Part shown: positions 44,154 to 52,654 of the stretch, in pieces | Layout: every line of letters begins with the position of its first letter | Position numbering within the stretch: the stretch's first letter is position 1 | Notes under the pieces: model-generated | Databases searched by the model: none | What the model was told of the DNA's origin: nothing | What the model saw: the letters and a program-made list of their open reading frames with translations, nothing else | Assembly: GCA_964453115.1 (NCBI GenBank) | Contig: CAYVRT010000001.1 | Coordinates: 175,546-239,545 of the forward strand | DNA from: JAIWNK01 sp964453115 | GTDB taxonomy: Bacteria > Chloroflexota > Anaerolineae > Anaerolineales > Anaerolineaceae | DNA length: 64,000 nt | Direction of reading: 5' to 3' | Made by a program: the position numbers and the translations under genes

Positions 44154-46699
44154 GTTTTTTGAGCTGGTATTTGGTCATCAGCTTGTTGGGGCTGTTGGTG
44201 TTGCCGTTGGCATATCGCTTGTTGCCTTTCCTGCACGATCGTGGTGTGGCATTTCTTCGTCCGCTGGGTTTGTTAGTCTGGGGATACCTTTTTTGGCTGT
44301 TGACAGTCATGAAAGTGCTGGAAAATACAGTTGGCGGGCAGGTGGTGGCTGTGTTGCTTGTGGCGGGCCTTTCGGGTTGGGCTGGCTGGGGGCACTGGGC
44401 TGAGATGCGGCAGTGGTTACGGCGCAATGTGAGCAGTTTGATTTTGGTGGAATTGGTCTTTTTGGTGGCGTTTGCTGGCTGGGCGATGCTGAGAGCTGCG
44501 TATCCAGATGTTGTAACGACCGAGAAGCCGATGGAGATGGCATTTATTAATGCCATTGCTCGCTCGCCTTCTTTTCCGCCGAACGATCCCTGGCTGTCGG
44601 GCTATGCCATTTCCTATTATTATTTTGGCTATGTGATGATTGCAATGCTAATGCGCCTGACAGCGGTTAGCTCTGGGGTGGCATTTAGCCTGAGCGGGGC
44701 GCTGTGGTTTGCTATGACCGCGACAGCTGCCTATGGGGTGTTGTATTCGCTTGTTAATGCCTGGCGTCAGAATCGAGCAGGGGATGAAAAACTGCTATCC
44801 ATCAGCCGCTTTTCGCCGTTGCTGGGGCCGGTGTTTGTGCTGTTGGTGAGTAATTTTGAGGGGTTCTTGGAGATCCTGCACGCGCGCGGGCTGTTTTGGC
44901 AACGGATGCTGGATGGAACGCTACAATCCTCTTTCTGGAGTTGGTTAAAGATTGCTGAGTTAAACATGCCGCCGAGTGAGCCATTTCAGTGGTTGCCGCA
45001 GCGTGCCAGGGGGTTGGTTTGGTGGCGGGCCTCGCGGGTGATACAAGACCTGACGTTGATTGATTCGCCCTCTGCTGCGATCAATCCGGTAGCCGGGCAG
45101 GAAGTGATTGATGAATTTCCGTATTTCTCATACCTGCTTGGCGATTTACACCCGCACGTGCTGGCGATGCCGTTTGGTTTGCTGGCGATTGCATTGGCGC
45201 TCAATTTGTTTCTGGGAGGGGGGCGGCATCGCCTGGCTAAGCCGGGGTTGAATTGGCTGCGTTTGCCTGAGGCATGGTTTGCCGGGGTGGTGCTGGGTGC
45301 ATTGGGCTTTTTGAATACCTGGGATTTTCCAGTGGCAGTGGGTTTGTTTGTGCTGGTGTGCGTTCTTGGTCAGGTGCAGCGCCTGGGCTGGGATTCTGGA
45401 CGGCGAGTGTTGGAGTTTTTGGGGTTGGGAATTGGGCTTGGAGGAACTGGGTTGGCGCTTTACGCTCCCTTCTATCTGGGTTTTGATTCGCAGGCGGGTG
45501 GTTTGCTGCCAAGTTTTCTGTTCTTCACGCGGGGGGTGAACTTCTGGGTCATGTTTGGCCCATTGTTGTTTGGTGTGTTGGCCTGGTTGGTTTGGGCCTG
45601 GCGGCAGCGAGAATTGGCCGTGGATTGGCGGGCCGGGTTGCGTTTTGCCGCTTTGGTGATTGGTGGATTGTGGCTGGTTTCCTTCCTGCTTGGCTTTTTG
45701 GGCCTTAATCTGGATGTGCTTGGCAATACAATGGTGGCGCGTAATCCAGATTCTGCGTTGGGGCAGAACTTGATCGTTTGGGGGAATTTGTTCTGGAGAT
45801 TGCAAACCGCAGGTGCAGTGACAACGGCAGGGGTTGTGCTGCGCGAGGCTTTGTTGCGACGCCTGGTTTCGCCTGGAACCTGGTTGACATTGGCGATTCT
45901 GTTGACCTTTTCCTGGGGGATGCTGGCGGCACTGCGGGCGAGGCGAGCAGCAACTGATTTGGGGCAGGAAGAAGTGCCCGCGCGCCCGGCTGGGTTTGTT
46001 CTTTTGTTGGTGCTTTTGGGGGCCGGGTTGACCCTTTTCCCTGAGTTTTTATATTTGCGCGATCAGTTTGGAACGCGCATGAATACAATTTTTAAGTTCT
46101 ATTTTCAAGCCTGGATGTTGTGGGCGCTGGCCGCAGCTTTTGCAACGCAGGTTCTGCTACGGCGGGCGAAGTGGGCGCTGGTTGTTTTGCCTGTTGTGAT
46201 GTTAATGAGTCTCGCATATCCGATTTTTATGACGGAACAGCGTGGCGATGCGTTGCCAGTGAAAGAATGGTCGCTTGATGGGGCTGCATATTTGCGTAAA
46301 TATTATAGTGATGAAGCGAAGGCTTTAGACTGGTTGGCAAATGCGCCTTATGGGGTGGTGGCGGAAGCGGTTGGTGGGGCCTATTCAAGTTATGGTCGCA
46401 TTTCGGTCTATTCGGGATTGCCAGCAGTACTGGGCTGGCAAAATCATGAGGGGCAGTGGCGCGGTGGCTATGAAGAGGTTGGCACTCGACCACAGGACAT
46501 TGAAAAGCTGTATACCACCAGCGATTGGGAAACGGCGCGCCTTGTTTTGGAACAATATGATGTTCGCTATGTGTATGTTGGCGATTTGGAATATCAAACC
46601 TATCCGGTTAATCTGAGTAAATTTGAGCAGAATTTACGGGTTGCATTCCGGTCAGGTTCGGTGGTCATCTATGAAGTACCAGATTTGAGTTTGAGGTGA
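44147..46699 (+). CDS. YYY-domain (DUF2298) polytopic membrane protein
   Basis: An 850-residue protein with about 18 membrane helices and the family signature SPSFPPNDPWLSGYAISYYY with YFGYVMIAML. Further conserved blocks are DEFPYFSYLLGDLHPHVLAMP and FGTRMNTIFKFYFQAW. The C-terminal soluble tail (YSGLPAVLGWQNHE, YDVRYVYVGDLEYQTYP) matches the tail of the 1769-residue protein, so the two arose by duplication. The His/Asp-rich LGDLHPH loop probably sits outside. A role in lipid-linked sugar transfer is likely but unproven. It overlaps the DUF952 gene by 7 bases. Confidence 0.85.
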   Translation: MLSFLSWYLVISLLGLLVLPLAYRLLPFLHDRGVAFLRPLGLLVWGYLFWLLTVMKVLENTVGGQVVAVLLVAGLSGWAGWGHWAEMRQWLRRNVSSLILVELVFLVAFAGWAMLRAAYPDVVTTEKPMEMAFINAIARSPSFPPNDPWLSGYAISYYYFGYVMIAMLMRLTAVSSGVAFSLSGALWFAMTATAAYGVLYSLVNAWRQNRAGDEKLLSISRFSPLLGPVFVLLVSNFEGFLEILHARGLFWQRMLDGTLQSSFWSWLKIAELNMPPSEPFQWLPQRARGLVWWRASRVIQDLTLIDSPSAAINPVAGQEVIDEFPYFSYLLGDLHPHVLAMPFGLLAIALALNLFLGGGRHRLAKPGLNWLRLPEAWFAGVVLGALGFLNTWDFPVAVGLFVLVCVLGQVQRLGWDSGRRVLEFLGLGIGLGGTGLALYAPFYLGFDSQAGGLLPSFLFFTRGVNFWVMFGPLLFGVLAWLVWAWRQRELAVDWRAGLRFAALVIGGLWLVSFLLGFLGLNLDVLGNTMVARNPDSALGQNLIVWGNLFWRLQTAGAVTTAGVVLREALLRRLVSPGTWLTLAILLTFSWGMLAALRARRAATDLGQEEVPARPAGFVLLLVLLGAGLTLFPEFLYLRDQFGTRMNTIFKFYFQAWMLWALAAAFATQVLLRRAKWALVVLPVVMLMSLAYPIFMTEQRGDALPVKEWSLDGAAYLRKYYSDEAKALDWLANAPYGVVAEAVGGAYSSYGRISVYSGLPAVLGWQNHEGQWRGGYEEVGTRPQDIEKLYTTSDWETARLVLEQYDVRYVYVGDLEYQTYPVNLSKFEQNLRVAFRSGSVVIYEVPDLSLR

Positions 46700-46701
46700 T
46701 C

Positions 46702-48417
46702 ATGAATGAGGTTTCTTTGACGCGCGAGAAAGCATTGTATGGGCTAGTTTTTGTGTTTGCGTTGATGTTGCGCTTTGTAGTGTTGGGGAATGCACCGCTG
46801 GGCGAAGGGGAAGCAACGCTGGCAATGCAAGCGCTGGAACAAAGCCGTGGAATGGTGACGAGCCTTGCGCCGCAGCCTGGGTATGTGCAGCTGACGACGG
46901 TTTTATTCTATCTTTTGGGTGCAGGGCCGCTACTGGCACGGTTTTGGCCGGCACTGATGGGCAGTTTGTTGGTTTGGGTACCATTCTTGTTGCGAAAGCC
47001 TGTTGGGCGTGTGCCAGCCTTATTATTGGCTGTGTTTTTGGCCTTTGATCCAGGGATGATGGCGCTTTCAAGGCAGGCGGATGGTCTGATGCTGGCATTG
47101 GGTGGGGTGCTGTTGGCAATTGGCTTTTGGCTGGCGCGGCGGCCAGTTTGGGGAGGCGTTTTTCTGGGGCTGGGGTTGCTTGGCGGGCCGCAGGTATGGC
47201 CGGGTTTGATTGCTTTGGGCGTGGCCTGGGCATGGGCCCGCCCCCAAAATGTGGAGGGGTTGGATTTTGATCTTGCTTTGCTGCGCAGGCTAGCGCTCTG
47301 GGCGGGTGGGACGGTGTTGGTGATTGGCAGCTTGCTGTTGCTTTCGCCGGGCGGTTTGAGCGCTTTTGGGCAGAGTCTGGTGAGTTATTTTGCCGGTTGG
47401 GGTGGGGTGAAGATGGTTGATCTGCCCTGGCCGAACTGGCAGGAGGCAAGGCCGGCTGGGCAATTGTTGATGGCGTTGTTGGTATATCACCCCTGGGTTT
47501 TGGGGATGGGACTTGTGGCAGGGCTGAGCTGGGCGCGCCGCAAGTCGTTGGAGCGCTTCCTGCTGGTGTGGTGGGGGCTGGCTCTTTTGCTGGCGCTGCT
47601 CTATCCATCTCGCCAGGTGACCGATTTGGCATGGTGTTTGCTGCCGTTGCTGATTTTGGCGGCCCGACAGGTGGTGCGCTGGTTGCCCGTTGATCGAGAG
47701 GGACGATTACCTGCTCTATTATTGGGTGGTTTGACTTTTGTGCTGGCCGTGTTTGCCTGGCTGCAATTCCTGTTTTATTTGAATACAATGGTGGATATCA
47801 TCCGGGCAGCAGAGGCGCCACTGCATTTGGCAGCTTTGGCGACGGCATTGGGGATGATTGTGGTGGTGACATTGCTGGTTGGTGTGGGCTGGAACGGCCG
47901 TTCGGCGCGCTTGGGGCTGTTAGGCGGGTTGGGAATGGCGCTCCTGTTGTATAGCTTTGCGGCTGCGATGGGAACGGGCGGGGTGATTGTAAATCGTCCA
48001 GAACTTTGGCGACAATCGCCTGTATTTGCGGATGGGGATTTGCTGAGCAAGACGCTCGTGCAAACTTCTCAGTGGACAACGCGAGACAATTATGCTGTGG
48101 ATGGTGTTGTGGCTGGTGTGCCTTCCGAGGCCTTGCGTTGGGCGCTGCGCGATTTCCGGAATGTGCGCTTTGAGCGTGTTGCTCCGCCGCCCGATGCGCA
48201 AAATGCGCCAACGGTGATTCTTACCCTGGATCAGGAAACACTTGGTACGGGGGTAGAATATACGGGGCAGGCCTTTACGGTTGCTTCCTACACACCATGG
48301 GATTTGATGTTGACGCAGGAATATGGCTTTTGGCTGACCTTGCGTTATGCGCCGCTCCAGGATGTGATGGCGGTTGTTTGGGTGCGAACAGATCGCTTTC
48401 CGGGGAATATACCTTAA
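46702..48417 (+). CDS. GT-C-like membrane protein (Agl23/TIGR03663 type)
   Basis: A 571-residue polytopic protein. The first loop carries NAPLGEGEATLAMQALEQS, an acidic motif like that of dolichol- or polyprenyl-dependent transferases, and LSRQADGLMLALGG follows. The tail after residue 440 is soluble. Proteins of this type accompany YYY proteins in Chloroflexi and haloarchaea. ATG 46702 is preferred because GAGGTGATC just upstream is an extended match to the 16S 3' end; a GTG at 46696 is the alternative. It overlaps or abuts the YYY gene. Confidence 0.75.
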   Translation: MNEVSLTREKALYGLVFVFALMLRFVVLGNAPLGEGEATLAMQALEQSRGMVTSLAPQPGYVQLTTVLFYLLGAGPLLARFWPALMGSLLVWVPFLLRKPVGRVPALLLAVFLAFDPGMMALSRQADGLMLALGGVLLAIGFWLARRPVWGGVFLGLGLLGGPQVWPGLIALGVAWAWARPQNVEGLDFDLALLRRLALWAGGTVLVIGSLLLLSPGGLSAFGQSLVSYFAGWGGVKMVDLPWPNWQEARPAGQLLMALLVYHPWVLGMGLVAGLSWARRKSLERFLLVWWGLALLLALLYPSRQVTDLAWCLLPLLILAARQVVRWLPVDREGRLPALLLGGLTFVLAVFAWLQFLFYLNTMVDIIRAAEAPLHLAALATALGMIVVVTLLVGVGWNGRSARLGLLGGLGMALLLYSFAAAMGTGGVIVNRPELWRQSPVFADGDLLSKTLVQTSQWTTRDNYAVDGVVAGVPSEALRWALRDFRNVRFERVAPPPDAQNAPTVILTLDQETLGTGVEYTGQAFTVASYTPWDLMLTQEYGFWLTLRYAPLQDVMAVVWVRTDRFPGNIP

Positions 48418-48423
48418 GGATGA

Positions 48424-49113
48424 ATGTTCTTTATGAAAAAACCAATCATGATTGCAATTGATGGCCCGGCTAGTTCGGGAAAATCTACGCTTGGGCAGAA
48501 ATTGGCTGAGCGTTTGGGGTATCTATATTTTGATACAGGGGTGATGTACCGAGCCGTAACCTGGGCTGCATTGCAGGCTTTGGGTAGCGTGCAACAAGAG
48601 GATTTGGTTTCGGCGTTGGCCGAATCGGTGCAGATTGATGTGCGTCCGCCGAGTGTGGCGGATGGACGATTGGTGGATGTGTTGTTGAATGGTGAGGATA
48701 TTAGCTGGCAGATTCGCCATCCGGAGGTGGATGCAAACGTTTCACAGGCCTCGGCTTATGCGGGTGTGCGGCGGGCAATGACGCAACAGCAGCGCCGGAT
48801 TGGGCAACGCGGGCAAGTGGTGATGGTGGGGCGCGATATTGGTACAGTCGTGTTTCCAGAGGCTGAGTTGAAGGTGTATTTGGATGCTTCGGTGGAGGAG
48901 CGCGCTCGTCGTCGTTACGAGGAGACTTGCAATCGCGGACAGGCTGCTGTATATGAGGAGATTCTGGCTTCAATGCGCCGTCGGGATGAGATTGACTCGA
49001 CCCGTTCGGTAGCGCCTTTGCGCCCGGCTCAGGATGCGGTAATTCTGGATTCGGACCATTTGAATGCGGATCAGGTCTTGGAGCAGGTTTTAAACCTGAT
49101 TGAAAATGCGTGA
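48424..49113 (+). CDS. cmk: Cytidylate kinase
   Basis: A 229-residue enzyme. The P-loop is IAIDGPASSGKST, the substrate region is YLYFDTGVMYRAVT, and the catalytic-core MVGRDIGTVVFPEAELKVYL and lid SMRRRDEIDSTRSVAPL are canonical. It phosphorylates CMP and dCMP. An AAGGA lies at 48416-48420, between the two candidate ATGs 48424 and 48433; 48433 (MKKPIMIAIDGP) is also plausible. It starts 6 nt after the preceding membrane gene and closes the operon. Confidence 0.96.
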   Translation: MFFMKKPIMIAIDGPASSGKSTLGQKLAERLGYLYFDTGVMYRAVTWAALQALGSVQQEDLVSALAESVQIDVRPPSVADGRLVDVLLNGEDISWQIRHPEVDANVSQASAYAGVRRAMTQQQRRIGQRGQVVMVGRDIGTVVFPEAELKVYLDASVEERARRRYEETCNRGQAAVYEEILASMRRRDEIDSTRSVAPLRPAQDAVILDSDHLNADQVLEQVLNLIENA

Positions 49114-49157
49114 TTGGCAAAAAAGGTGCGTTGTGCAGCTTGCTAAATACAGGGCTA

Positions 49158-49166
49158 TGCTATAAT
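49158..49166 (+). promoter_or_regulatory. Extended -10 placed for a leaderless sensor-kinase mRNA
   Basis: TGC plus TATAAT, ending 8 nt before the ATG at 49175. No Shine-Dalgarno is present. TTGCTA at 49140-49145 is a poor -35, which an extended -10 can tolerate. Confidence 0.55.
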
Positions 49167-49174
49167 CAAAGTGT

Positions 49175-52100
49175 ATGAACCCGTTCATCACATTGCTGGA
49201 TGACATTCCATTTCTGGATTGGCCTTATCACTTGTTGGGGTGGGCCGGACTCCTGCTGATGGCGGGTGGTTTGGCGCTGGGGATATGGCGTTGGTGGCAG
49301 CCTTTGAATCTGCGGCAACGCAATCAATGGTTGTTGTTTGCTGCTTTGTTGTTGCTTTTGCCATTGACGACTTTGCTGTTGGCTGTTCAATTGCCGGGTG
49401 AAGCGGCAACACCTTTGCCCTATGTGCCGACTGAATTAAGCGCTCCAGTATTGATTTTGTTCTTTGCTGTGCCGTGGGTGATTGCGGCAGGAATGTTGGG
49501 GATGTTGCCGGCGGTGTTGCTGGCCTTTTTGGGTGGTTTGTTGCTGGCATTGTTCCGCACCCATACCCTGTTTACCGCGTTGGAGATGGCGTTGTTGGCA
49601 TTGGTGTATGTGCGAGCGGTACGGCAGCCTTACAGGACGAAGATATACCGGGCTTTACGGCAGCCGCTTTTGGCTGCTTTGTTTGCAGGCATTTTGAGCG
49701 TTCCGCTGCATATGCTGGTGGTGTTCTTTGCGACGAATGGGGGTCTGGCAGTGCGGTTGGATTATGCCCTGACGCAAGTTTGGTTGCAGGTTCTGGCGCG
49801 GGTGGTGGAACTGTTGCTGGCAGGGTGGGTGGCAAGTGTTTTGTATATTTTTTCTGCACTGCGCGAGGAATTTTGGTACCGGCCAGCGGTTTTGCGACCT
49901 TCTCCAGGGGAAATGAGCCTTGAAAAACGGCTGTTGTATGGGATTTTCTTCCTGGTTTTGTTGTTAGCGCTGGTGTTGACGGTGGGCGATTGGATGGTGG
50001 CTGGAAAAGCTGCTGAGCAGATGATTGAAGATCGTTTAGCAAGCGCGGCGCGTGTCTCGACCGATAGCCTGCCTTATTTTTTGGAGACGGGCCAAAGCCT
50101 TGCTCTGCAAACAGCACAGCCAGGGCTGTTGCGCTTGAGTGAGCCGGCACGCGCACAAGCGCTGGCAAATCAACTTCGATCGGCGCCGTTTTTCCGACAA
50201 CTGAGCTTGTTTGATGCGCAAGGTGTGCCATTGACTGGTTATCCGGTTGCTGTTTTTGAGCAAATTCGGCCAACAGATGAAGAGCAAGTTGCTATTCAAT
50301 TGGCATTGAAAGGTATTCCGGCCCAGACTGTGACGGTTCCCCCCTGGCCGGGCGAGAATACAGCGCAGGTTTCTTTCATTGCTGCCATTCGAGATGAAAA
50401 TCAGCAGGTTGTGGGTGTGTTGCTTGGTCGCACGGACCTGGATAGCAATCCGTTTACTCAATCTACCATTGAGGCACTACGCACTGTGGCTGATTTGGGA
50501 GGATACGGCGCTATTTTAGATGAAAACCGCCGCATTCTTTATCACACTTCGTCAAGTAGTGGTGTGATGGTAATGAGCGAATATATTGGTACATTGCCAG
50601 CTCAGGAAGCATTTTACGATGATGTTTCGCCGACAGGCACGCGGCAATTGGTTTACTATCGCCCTGGCAGTGGCAAGCCATGGGGTGTGGTCGTCAGTGT
50701 TCCGGCGCAATTGGCACAGCAATTGGCCTTAAATATTGCAATTCCCCTGTTGTTGATTTTGGCGGTGGTGTTGGCTGTGGCGTTTGTAGGGTTACGATTG
50801 AGCCTGCGTTCTTTGACTGCCTCGCTGCAAAAGTTGTCTGATCAATCGGCGGAGATGGCGCAGGGGAAACTGGAAACGCCGCTGGTTGTAGAGGGGGTAG
50901 ATGAGGTGGGCCGCCTGGCATCTGCATTTGAGAAGATGCGGGTGAGTTTGCGTGCCAGGTTGGAAGATCTGAATCGCTTATTGCAGGTGAGTCAGGGTGT
51001 GGCCTCAAACCTGGATGTGACGGAGGCGGTGCGTCCGGTTTTGATGGCTGCTTGTGGTGAAGAGGCTGCTGTGGCACGCATCATTCTAACGCGTGATGTG
51101 GCGTTGGATAGTGATGGGGATGGATGGGTGGCGATGGGTGTGGGCGCACTGGCTGAGGGATATGCTCATTTGGATGGGCAAATTTTTGACTTAATGCGGC
51201 AGCAAACAGTGCTTTCAATTCCCAATCTGGCGCGTATTCGGCGTTTGAATGTTTTGCCAGGGCGTTTGCAGCCGGGAGCGCTGCTGGCGGTGCCGGTGCG
51301 GCATGAAAACACATATTATGGCGCGTTGTGGTTGGGATATGAACAGCCACGTAGCTTTAGCGAAGAAGAGGTGCGCTTCTTGAGTACGCTGGCGGGGGAA
51401 GCTGCGATGGCAGCGGCGAATTCGCATCTTTATACGACGGCAGAAATTGGTCGGCAGCGACTTGAGGCAGTGCTGGCTTCAACACCGGACCCGGTTTTGG
51501 TGTTTGACGAGAAGAACAGTTTGTTCTTGCTTAACCCAGCGGCATTGCAGTTACCCGGGTTGATTGGTACTGCTGTGGTTGGACGGGGTGTGGAAGAGGT
51601 CGTTGCCCATGCAGATTTGCGGGCGATGTTGACTGCACCTTTGGAAGGCGGAATTGCTTCGCGCGAAATTCATTTGGGGAATGGGCGGGTGTTTTATGTC
51701 AGTGTTGCGCCAGTGGTGGAAAATGGAATTGGTGATGCGGGTGGGATGCGTCAATTTGGGCGCATTTGCATGATGCGCGATATTACACATTTTAAAGAGC
51801 TGGATACGCTGAAATCTGATTTTGTGGCAACGGTTAGCCATGACCTTCGTTCTCCTTTGACGTTGATGCGTGGTTATGCAACGATGCTGCAAATGGTGGG
51901 GGATATGAATGATCAGCAGAAGGCCTATGTGCAGAAGATGATTACCGGGGTGGATAATATGTCGCGGCTGGTCAATAATTTGCTTGATTTAGGACGGATT
52001 GAAGCTGGGATTGACCTGCGGTTGGAGAAAACAAGTGCGCGTGATGTGATGGAGCAGGTGGTCAGTTCATTATTGCCGCAGGCCACGCAAAAGAACCTGC

Positions 52101-52504
52101 AATTGCTGACAGAGACGGCTGAGGAACGGGTTATCCTGGAAGCAGACCCTGCCTTACTGCATCAGGCGTTATATAACCTGGTGGAAAATGCGATTAAATA
52201 TACGCCAGTGGGTGGGCAGGTGCGGGTACGATTGTTGCTTGGAGAAGAACGGATAACTTTTGAGGTTCAGGATACGGGGATTGGGGTGGCGCCGCTGGAT
52301 TTGCCACGTTTGTTTGAGAAATTTTATCGTAGTGGGCGGCGCGAGGCTTATCAGCAGCGTGGCACAGGGCTTGGGCTGGCGATTGTCAAATCCATTGTTG
52401 AACGACATGGCGGGCGCGTGTGGGTGGAAAGTCAATTAGGCAAGGGCAGTACCTTTTTCATGGAGTTGCCTTTGTTGCGAGCAGCAACTATCAGCAAAAA
52501 TTGA
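49175..52504 (+). CDS. Multidomain membrane sensor histidine kinase
   Basis: A 1109-residue kinase. The N-terminus has about six to eight membrane helices (1-270). An extracytoplasmic Cache-like domain (about 290-510) is closed by a membrane helix (about 515-540) and HAMP (about 540-600). Then come GAF (about 610-760), PAS (about 770-880), HisKA (about 880-945) and HATPase_c (about 985-1105). The H box VSHDLRSPLTL keeps the phospho-accepting His889. ATP boxes are LVENAIKYTP, DTGIGV and GTGLGLAIVKSIVERHGG. Its response regulator is not in the window. It contrasts with the Gln-type kinase at 3245-5578. It lies between cmk and rpoC as its own unit. Confidence 0.93.
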   Translation: MNPFITLLDDIPFLDWPYHLLGWAGLLLMAGGLALGIWRWWQPLNLRQRNQWLLFAALLLLLPLTTLLLAVQLPGEAATPLPYVPTELSAPVLILFFAVPWVIAAGMLGMLPAVLLAFLGGLLLALFRTHTLFTALEMALLALVYVRAVRQPYRTKIYRALRQPLLAALFAGILSVPLHMLVVFFATNGGLAVRLDYALTQVWLQVLARVVELLLAGWVASVLYIFSALREEFWYRPAVLRPSPGEMSLEKRLLYGIFFLVLLLALVLTVGDWMVAGKAAEQMIEDRLASAARVSTDSLPYFLETGQSLALQTAQPGLLRLSEPARAQALANQLRSAPFFRQLSLFDAQGVPLTGYPVAVFEQIRPTDEEQVAIQLALKGIPAQTVTVPPWPGENTAQVSFIAAIRDENQQVVGVLLGRTDLDSNPFTQSTIEALRTVADLGGYGAILDENRRILYHTSSSSGVMVMSEYIGTLPAQEAFYDDVSPTGTRQLVYYRPGSGKPWGVVVSVPAQLAQQLALNIAIPLLLILAVVLAVAFVGLRLSLRSLTASLQKLSDQSAEMAQGKLETPLVVEGVDEVGRLASAFEKMRVSLRARLEDLNRLLQVSQGVASNLDVTEAVRPVLMAACGEEAAVARIILTRDVALDSDGDGWVAMGVGALAEGYAHLDGQIFDLMRQQTVLSIPNLARIRRLNVLPGRLQPGALLAVPVRHENTYYGALWLGYEQPRSFSEEEVRFLSTLAGEAAMAAANSHLYTTAEIGRQRLEAVLASTPDPVLVFDEKNSLFLLNPAALQLPGLIGTAVVGRGVEEVVAHADLRAMLTAPLEGGIASREIHLGNGRVFYVSVAPVVENGIGDAGGMRQFGRICMMRDITHFKELDTLKSDFVATVSHDLRSPLTLMRGYATMLQMVGDMNDQQKAYVQKMITGVDNMSRLVNNLLDLGRIEAGIDLRLEKTSARDVMEQVVSSLLPQATQKNLQLLTETAEERVILEADPALLHQALYNLVENAIKYTPVGGQVRVRLLLGEERITFEVQDTGIGVAPLDLPRLFEKFYRSGRREAYQQRGTGLGLAIVKSIVERHGGRVWVESQLGKGSTFFMELPLLRAATISKN

Positions 52505-52512
52505 AGGAGTTT

Positions 52513-52541
52513 TTGCACAAAAACACAATTCGTGTTATAAT
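52513..52541 (+). promoter_or_regulatory. Promoter of rpoC
   Basis: TTGCAC (52513-52518), 17 bases, TATAAT (52536-52541). The predicted leader is about 107 nt. It contains a short hairpin, GCGCAGGG with CCCTTGCGC (52585-52605), and ends with GAGGAGG before the GTG. A separate promoter fits the absence of rpoB upstream. Confidence 0.65.
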
Positions 52542-52654
52542 ACTCGTTTGCATGGTTGCTGTAGTTTTTTTCTAAATCGTGATAGCGCAGGGTGTTCCCT
52601 TGCGCGTTGTTTGCTTAATCAAGTTATACCAGGTTGCTTTGAGGAGGTCGGATC

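Noticed and set aside
45146..45805. Open frame of 219 codons antisense to the YYY gene
   Set aside because: Gln/Pro/His-rich shadow of the real membrane-protein frame.
46700..47788. Long open frame (362 codons) on the minus strand
   Set aside because: It is antisense to the GT-C-like gene at 46702-48417 and consists mainly of Ala, Pro and Ser with no domain. It is a by-product of the G-rich coding strand.
52585..52605. Hairpin in the rpoC leader as riboswitch or attenuator
   Set aside because: Only about 8 bp with a bulge, no U tract and no conserved aptamer parts; reported only within the promoter entry.
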